This document shows, one piece after another, positions 7,411 through 11,454 of a stretch of 11,454 bases of DNA. Position numbers and translations under genes: made by a program. The DNA comes from a candidate division CSSED10-310 bacterium (GTDB lineage Bacteria > CSSED10-310 > JAFGJC01), in contig JAFGJC010000497.1 of the NCBI GenBank assembly GCA_016929305.1, forward strand, positions 1 through 11,454. The letters run 5' to 3'. The notes under the pieces are model-generated. The model was not told the DNA's origin, did no database searches, and worked only from the letters and a program-made list of their open reading frames with translations. The first letter of the stretch is position 1, and the number at the start of each line of letters is the position of its first letter.

Positions 7411-7757
7411 TGAACGACCCTCCTACTTTCTCTTTTGCGATAGACAAGGATCCCGAATATCGCATACAAAATAAGCAGTGCCATTACAGATAGAGCAGGC
7501 ACTGGCGGTATCATAAGAACGGTGTGCCAGAATCCACTCTGGTTTTCATACCCAACCTGCGATTGGACACCGATAGTTCCAGTCTGTCCGATCGTGGAAT
7601 CAGTAGTATAGACCCCTCCCGAGCTGACTTCACCACCCTGGGAGATTACATCCTCTATAACCTGGTAATGGGTGCTCTGCTGGCCAGCAGAGAATGCAAG
7701 TTGGATATAGAATATCGTGAAAACTGCCAAGCCACTATAGTAGACCCATGCTTTCAT
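7407..7757 (-). CDS. Small exported protein with C-terminal membrane anchor
   Basis: The product has 116 residues: a signal peptide (~1-24, cleavage after AFSA), a short Gly/Ser/Thr-rich domain (~28-80) with HYQVIEDVISQGG, YTTDSTIGQTG and ending SGFWH, then PPVPALS (84-90), a hydrophobic helix (~88-105) and a basic end with YRKRESRR. The middle resembles a small domain common in exported proteins of environmental bacteria, with SGGGYTLTGTIGQ and GGFW motifs. The end resembles IPTL/PEP-CTERM-type sorting tails. It is the first gene of an operon: its TGA overlaps the start of the 585-residue SUMF1-domain gene by 4 bp, so the two are translationally coupled. It may help anchor or present that partner, which lacks an anchor; this is inference. 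AGGAGGG precedes the ATG by about ten bases. Confidence 0.8.
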   Translation of the reverse strand: MKAWVYYSGLAVFTIFYIQLAFSAGQQSTHYQVIEDVISQGGEVSSGGVYTTDSTIGQTGTIGVQSQVGYENQSGFWHTVLMIPPVPALSVMALLILYAIFGILVYRKRESRRVVQ

Positions 7758-7797
7758 AAACGAGTTCCCTCCTGTGGAATACTAAACTTTATCTTAT

Positions 7798-7826
7798 ATT
7801 CAATCACTGGCTGTGAGTGTTGTCAA
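7798..7826 (-). promoter_or_regulatory. Possible promoter of the 116-aa/SUMF1 operon
   Basis: On the minus strand TTGACA (7821-7826) is followed after 17 bp by TTGAAT (7798-7803), preceded by TGA as in extended -10 promoters. It lies about 40 bp upstream of the first start codon of the operon. Confidence 0.45.
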
Positions 7827-7989
7827 TACAACCCGCAGAGATAAATTTGATCTGTAAGATAATTTAACAATATTGCAAGTCACTGCAGACAGTCAAGTCC
7901 TGAAAAAAGTTAACATATATTGATTGAACACTGAAATATCCAATCGCTCTGGCGCCAGCCAGGTTCACCCCCGAGGCGATGAAAATGGT

Positions 7990-8043
7990 ATCAATTTAAA
8001 AATTAGTCGAAGGCAGTGTCAGGTTCCGAATTGAGGGTGTGGC
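7990..8043 (+). repeat. 54-bp dispersed repeat, copy 1
   Basis: ATCAATTTAAAAATTA, then GAAGGCAG and CAGGTTCCGAATTGAGGGTG, ending in TGGC. It matches the copy at 11264-11317 at 49 of 54 positions in the same orientation. It abuts the broken start of the nucleotidyltransferase-like pseudogene. Confidence 0.85.
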
Positions 8044-8425
8044 CAGATTTCACAATGATATGATGGATTCAGGAATCATCACAAATTACGCTGTTTTCGG
8101 AGCAATCGCGCAGATCTACGCCTTTAGTCAAAACCTGGGATATATTCCTGAAGGTGAAGCGATTCGCGCCGGTGACTGGCCAGTTCAATTCACACCTGTA
8201 TTCAATCCTTTGACAGAGGAAGCTATGGAAAAAGCTGAAGTTGCCGATCTCGAAGATATTCCATTCCGTGTTGTTCGAGCAGATTATCTGGCAGTGATCG
8301 CTTTGAGTGTCGGCAGATCAAATGATTTTGACAGGATCTTCAGCTACTGGAGTCTGATGCAATTGATTCCGAATAAATTGCCAAACTTGCAGAAAGGCAT
8401 GGACTTTCCTCAGAATTCCTTCACC
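8039..8425 (+). pseudogene. Decayed nucleotidyltransferase (AbiEii/MNT-like family)
   Basis: The reading frame from 8039 gives NYAVFGAIAQ, GYIPEGEAIR, DWPVQF.P.FNPLTEEAMEKAEVAD and FRVVRADYLAVIALSVGR.NDF. This matches, from memory, a family of small nucleotidyltransferases found in toxin-antitoxin-like loci. Three lesions are visible. First, the segment normally between FGAIAQ and IY.F (MRYTEPVATLDADVL and following, with the catalytic Asp pair) is missing, so GCGCAG is joined directly to ATCTACGCC. Second, a 1-base loss near 8339 shifts the frame: reading on in another frame restores LQLLESDAIDSE. Third, a TAA at 8374-8376 interrupts that frame before IAKLAERHGLSSE. The 5' end joins the 54-bp repeat, so the original start may also be lost. 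It cannot make an active enzyme. Confidence 0.7.
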
Positions 8426-8479
8426 TCCCATCCACCCGACAACGCTCAAATCGCCCTTTCAGTCACCTTAAAAAAATAG

Positions 8480-8828
8480 GGCGAAAATCGACTGCCGCGA
8501 GAAATGGCCGTAGGGCGGAGGGATCATTTTCATGTTGTCATTACGAAGGATCAGTGGATAATGACACGTCGAATGCACCAAACCCTTTTGGGAGTGGCGC
8601 GGGAAGTCAGCTTACTGGAACAGATCCGGAAATCACCAGATTCATTGCGAAGCGGAATTATTGAGAATTTGGATGACGACAACGATGATACCATTCCAAT
8701 CAACATTATGCCCGGCGGTAATACCAACTTCGCTTGCTTGTTTTTTAAATTACGGACAATGCACCCATAATTTATCACGATTCAGAAAAGAGTATACGAT
8801 ACTGAGAATGCCTGGAGGATACCCGGTA
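8480..8828. other. Region without a recognised gene
   Basis: An open frame at 8504-8770 (88 codons, plus strand) has no recognised motif and no good ribosome binding site. Its central stretch MHQTLLGVAREVSLLEQIR faintly resembles short coiled partners encoded near such nucleotidyltransferases, so it may be a decayed partner. GATACC-C-GGTATC at 8817-8829 is a short palindrome at the end of the next gene, without a T-run. Confidence 0.4.
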
Positions 8829-9602
8829 TCAATTTTTCCTGAAACGCAGATATCCGGCAATAGACACACTGAACGCCACCAGAAGAATCACTGGATGTGT
8901 TGCAGGGACATCCGGAGTTGGTGGCGTGCCTGTTGTGTCAACGTTAATCCAGTCGAAATCAGCGGAGCCAATCTCCATATCATCGCCGGCATCTACCGAC
9001 AGAAGGACCGTTGCATCGGTCTTGATGGAAGCCAATGTAAAGTTGTTAACCGTAAATGTTGTCGAATAGAGTAAATCACCGGAATCAAAAATTGGATTGT
9101 CTGTGATCACCTGAAAGCTATCGTCATCTACAATCAGGGTAATCGTAATTTCTGAGAATGTAAACGGTTGAGGAAACACGTTCAATTCCACTTCCTCATG
9201 GATGCCGTCCTGAGCTGAGTTAATCGAGAGGGTTCCGTCAAGTTTTAGACGGGCGAATATGAAATCATGTTCCCCGAAGGGATCGGAGCCAACGATGCCT
9301 GTCTGGAAGAATGGAAAGTTACCTCCCGAAGCACTTAAAACATCCACATTTGTAACAATGGTGCTCACTTCACCCTGGGGATTGAACGAGGATGCATCGT
9401 AAATAATCATTATATTACCGGACGCATTATCCGTGATTGTGACGACACTGTCGTGCTCGACCACCGATCCCGTCCCAAAATTAATGCTCCAGCCCGATGG
9501 AACACCTCCTGAATTCCCGTCAAAATCATCATCCAGAAACGTGTAGCCAAACGCCGGTGCGATAAACAGAAAAACAACAGTGATGCAAATCAATGTTTTC
9601 AT
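8829..9602 (-). CDS. Secreted LamG-like beta-sandwich protein with C-terminal sorting tail
   Basis: I start it at the ATG at 9602 (257 residues), with AGGAGG about nine bases upstream; a TTG one codon earlier is possible. A signal peptide spans ~1-19 (cleavage after PAFG). The N-terminal stretch with DDDFDG, GVPSGW, and VTITD is typical of concanavalin/LamG-like beta-sandwich domains. ADFDWINVD (residues ~214-222) closes the domain as in many PEP-CTERM-type proteins. Then come TPPTPDVPATHP, a hydrophobic helix (~237-249) and RFRKN, a short sorting-tail-like end. It may be a carbohydrate-binding or matrix protein fixed at the envelope; this is inferred from architecture. It is a single gene with its own promoter candidate. 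Confidence 0.82.
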   Translation of the reverse strand: MKTLICITVVFLFIAPAFGYTFLDDDFDGNSGGVPSGWSINFGTGSVVEHDSVVTITDNASGNIMIIYDASSFNPQGEVSTIVTNVDVLSASGGNFPFFQTGIVGSDPFGEHDFIFARLKLDGTLSINSAQDGIHEEVELNVFPQPFTFSEITITLIVDDDSFQVITDNPIFDSGDLLYSTTFTVNNFTLASIKTDATVLLSVDAGDDMEIGSADFDWINVDTTGTPPTPDVPATHPVILLVAFSVSIAGYLRFRKN

Positions 9603-9646
9603 CAAACGTTTCCTCCTGTTGATTGAAATCAGATCTCCCGCTCAAA

Positions 9647-9676
9647 TTTATATTCCAGATAAGTAGACGTTGTCAG
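9647..9676 (-). promoter_or_regulatory. Possible promoter of the LamG-like protein gene
   Basis: On the minus strand CTGACA (9671-9676) and TATAAA (9647-9652) are spaced by 18 bp, about 45 bp upstream of the ATG. Confidence 0.5.
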
Positions 9677-10262
9677 AAAATCATTAAAAAAGCAAGAATA
9701 TCAATAAATAAATCGAAGGGCTATCGGCAGAAGTTAACACGGATTCTGCAGAAGATTTTTCCAATATGTTTATGAAATACCCGTATCAGAACAGCAAGCA
9801 TGAGCAGTTCTCTATATTTTATGAGATAATTCTAATAACAATTACATATCCCATGAATATCTTTTTGACTCAAATCACAAATTTCATCAAAGCCAACGCG
9901 GGGATTTGAACCCCGGACCTGCTGAATCCAGCCAGAAAACCTAATGATTAGTGCAGTGAGGAAGAAGAAAGGTTAAGGGAAAAGGAGGAATGGATGTAGC
10001 GATGCGGATGGAAGATTCTGTGTTTCGACGAATGGAAACAATTTTACTCGGCTATTTTATAAAGCTGATTGGAGCATGAAAGTAAATGAAATACCCTTCT
10101 TTTATGTTTTGATTTATATCAATGGGTAACAACTGCTTAATAATTGCCATAATTTGGATAATGATGGGGAAACTGGGATTTTGGAAAGAAGTTTAATATC
10201 AATCTTATCGGCGGTTTCACTCGCCGACACTTCAGCGGGATGATGTTCGAAGGAGTTGAGCG
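9677..10262. other. Long intergenic region
   Basis: About 590 bp, mostly AT-rich, with no convincing protein gene. It contains an orphan tRNA 3' half (9891-9932), a purine-rich stretch with AGGAGG at 9983-9988 before a 29-codon open frame (9990-10079), and an inverted repeat CGGCG-8-CGCCG at about 10209-10226 downstream of the lipoprotein gene, without a T-run. Confidence 0.6.
9891..9932 (-). pseudogene. Orphan tRNA 3' half (T-arm and acceptor strand)
   Basis: On the minus strand, a variable loop AGGTC is followed by a perfect T-arm CGGGG-TTCAAAT-CCCCG (9899-9915), a 7-nt acceptor strand CGTTGGC (9892-9898) and discriminator T. This is exact tRNA geometry. Upstream only a collapsed anticodon-arm-like piece GCTGGATTCAGC remains; there is no D-arm, no matching GCCAACG 5' strand and no encoded CCA. 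It is best read as a tRNA remnant or as an attachment site copied from a tRNA gene by an integrating element. The parent tRNA identity cannot be told because the anticodon loop is missing. Confidence 0.65.
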
Positions 10263-11075
10263 CTAGTTCCCATTACCTGTATTTATGAGAAGTATTCTTG
10301 ATTTTCCTTTCTTTTCAAGGTTTTCTAAGAAAATATATTTCTCTGGCCAATTAAATTCGCAACGACAGCCGATGTTAGTTTCTATCCATATCAGATCATC
10401 ACGCATCGGTTCCGAAGTAACATCCACCCCTTTAAATCCACTACCCCAAAATCCTGGTCCTCCAGTTATTCTCACATCATATTTCGTCCACTGAAAAAAA
10501 GTAACCAGATTTTCTTTCGTCGTCCATCCAAAAAACCATGCAAGGCTTCCTTTCGGATCGTATCTAAACGTTTCTATATCAATCACATGCAGGTAATAAC
10601 AATATCCTGGTTTTGCATAAAAACTGCGTTCAACAAATTCCACAGATATATCGAATCCGTAATAAGAAATCTCCTTTCCCTTCTTACGAAAATCACCGGG
10701 ATCATCATCAGTAACAATAGGCATGGATGTTGAAAAAACAGGAAAGGTTAGTCTATATTCACCAGGCAATAATTGAAACTCTAAGCAATTGGATTTAAGT
10801 ATAGTAGGATCTTTGATTAAAGAAGGATCTTTGATAAATGATATGATTTCAATGCCATTCAATTTTACTGTCTTCAACCATTCAGCATGAGTAAGTGGTC
10901 CGCCCATCGGAGGATCTAAATAATAAGGTCCACCAATCCACAACCTTGCTGTGGTATCTTTGGACTGTTCCTTTCCTTCATAAACTCTTATTTTACTGGT
11001 ACTGACACATCCGGTTATCAGAAGCGCCAGCATCAATAGTAGAATATTGATCTTAGATAATTGATTTATTATCAC
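10263..11075 (-). CDS. Lipoprotein, function unknown
   Basis: The 270-residue product has a lipoprotein signal peptide: a short basic n-region, a Leu-rich core and lipobox ITGC, with lipidation expected at C23. The mature part contains ARLWIGGPYYLDPP, then VKLNGIEI, LEFQLLPGEYRLTFPVFS and FYAKPGYCYYLHV. This order (an LLPG-E-Y strand followed by an alternating strand and a KPG-YYL strand) is common in small PEGA-like beta-sandwich lipoproteins. IKDPSLIKDPTILK at ~81-94 is a short internal duplication. The start is GTG; an upstream ATG is out of frame and later ATGs would remove the n-region. A weak GAAGGT lies about eleven bases upstream, and a weak promoter (TTGAAA at 11193-11198, TAAAAA at 11170-11175) is possible. 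No partner gene is adjacent. Confidence 0.78.
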   Translation of the reverse strand: MIINQLSKINILLLMLALLITGCVSTSKIRVYEGKEQSKDTTARLWIGGPYYLDPPMGGPLTHAEWLKTVKLNGIEIISFIKDPSLIKDPTILKSNCLEFQLLPGEYRLTFPVFSTSMPIVTDDDPGDFRKKGKEISYYGFDISVEFVERSFYAKPGYCYYLHVIDIETFRYDPKGSLAWFFGWTTKENLVTFFQWTKYDVRITGGPGFWGSGFKGVDVTSEPMRDDLIWIETNIGCRCEFNWPEKYIFLENLEKKGKSRILLINTGNGN

Positions 11076-11263
11076 TGAAACAGTTTACCTTCATCGCTGG
11101 AAGAAGCAAGAAAATGTCCTTAGATTTGCAAGCACAGACCGCGATATTCTGGAGAAAAGCTGTTTTTAATTTTTAGTATTTACACTTAGTATTTTCAACT
11201 TCATGGGGTTTGTCATAATGTGTGGAATATGTCCCCTCAGCCGAAACGAAGTGAATCGCAGGG

Positions 11264-11317
11264 ATCAATTTAAAAATTATTTGAAGGCAGCAACAGGTTC
11301 CGAATTGAGGGTGTGGC
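11264..11317 (+). repeat. 54-bp dispersed repeat, copy 2
   Basis: Same orientation as the copy at 7990-8043, with 49 of 54 bases identical; differences cluster at two places (after AAAAATTA and after GAAGGCAG). It lies in the tail of the open frame that carries the transposase-like HTH on the opposite strand. Confidence 0.85.
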
Positions 11318-11375
11318 ATGTGTTTGTTTCTGCATGTCCTGTGGAAATCGTGTGGACTCTTGACCGAAATTCCGT

Positions 11376-11454
11376 CCATGGGCATATCCCGATATTTCCG
11401 GACGGTCTTGCGGTCGATTTTTAACTGCTTCGCTACCTTCGAAACATTGCCACT
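11376..11454 (-). pseudogene. IS21-type transposase (IstA-like) N-terminal fragment, cut by the window edge
   Basis: The minus strand from the window end reads SGNVSKVAKQLKIDRKTVRK followed by YRDMP. This is a helix-turn-helix of the kind at the N-terminus of IS21 IstA transposases (SK.A..L.I.R.TVRKY). The frame stays open to 11173, but after the HTH the sequence (DGISVKSPHDFHRTCRNK and on) shows no transposase features, so the gene seems truncated about here and fused to unrelated sequence that includes the 54-bp repeat. The beginning lies outside the window. Other HTH proteins cannot be excluded. Confidence 0.5.

Noticed and set aside
6964..7413. 149-codon plus-strand open frame
   Set aside because: Antisense to the SUMF1-domain gene, with no motifs.
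8504..8770. 88-codon plus-strand open frame
   Set aside because: No recognisable domain, no good ribosome binding site, next to a pseudogene; at most a decayed partner gene.

Overview
The window looks like a piece of a chromosome from an uncultured Gram-negative bacterium that exports many surface proteins. Most of the intact genes have signal peptides. One encodes a lipoprotein, one has repeats of the T5SS/PEP-CTERM type, one has a Thr/Pro-rich linker, and three end in a proline-containing motif, a hydrophobic helix and an Arg/Lys tail (sorting-signal-like ends). I cannot fix the phylum. There is no ribosomal or core metabolic gene; this is an accessory region with repeats, a toxin-antitoxin pair, broken genes and a transposase remnant.

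Left part (1-5213, plus strand): an array of GC-rich palindromic repeats (1-543), then a strong sigma70-like promoter and a 497-residue secreted protein (672-2165). A compact AbrB/PIN toxin-antitoxin pair (2351-2970) follows, with its own promoter and a palindrome between the -35 and -10 boxes. Next is a 714-residue exported beta-repeat protein (3069-5213) with an LPATG-like C-terminal tail.

Middle part (5653-7757, minus strand): a two-gene operon with a 4-bp ATGA overlap. The first gene encodes a 116-residue membrane-anchored protein. The second encodes a 585-residue exported protein with a fibre-like N-terminal half, a Thr/Pro-rich linker and a C-terminal formylglycine-generating-enzyme-like (SUMF1, C-type-lectin fold) domain. 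The last ~43 codons of that domain are abruptly GC-rich (about 71% against 49% just upstream, counted by hand). They follow the framework of variable regions of diversity-generating retroelements (DGRs), with varied residues at the positions that are Asn (AAC/AAT) in template repeats. A small hairpin overlaps the stop codon. No reverse transcriptase or template repeat is in the window, so any DGR machinery would have to lie elsewhere. This is the most interesting signal here.

Right part (7758-11454): a decayed nucleotidyltransferase gene, a 257-residue secreted protein with a C-terminal anchor, a long intergenic region with an orphan 3' half of a tRNA, a 270-residue lipoprotein, and an IS21-type transposase N-terminal remnant at the right edge. 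A 54-bp repeat occurs both at the start of the decayed nucleotidyltransferase and beside the transposase remnant, which suggests past rearrangement.
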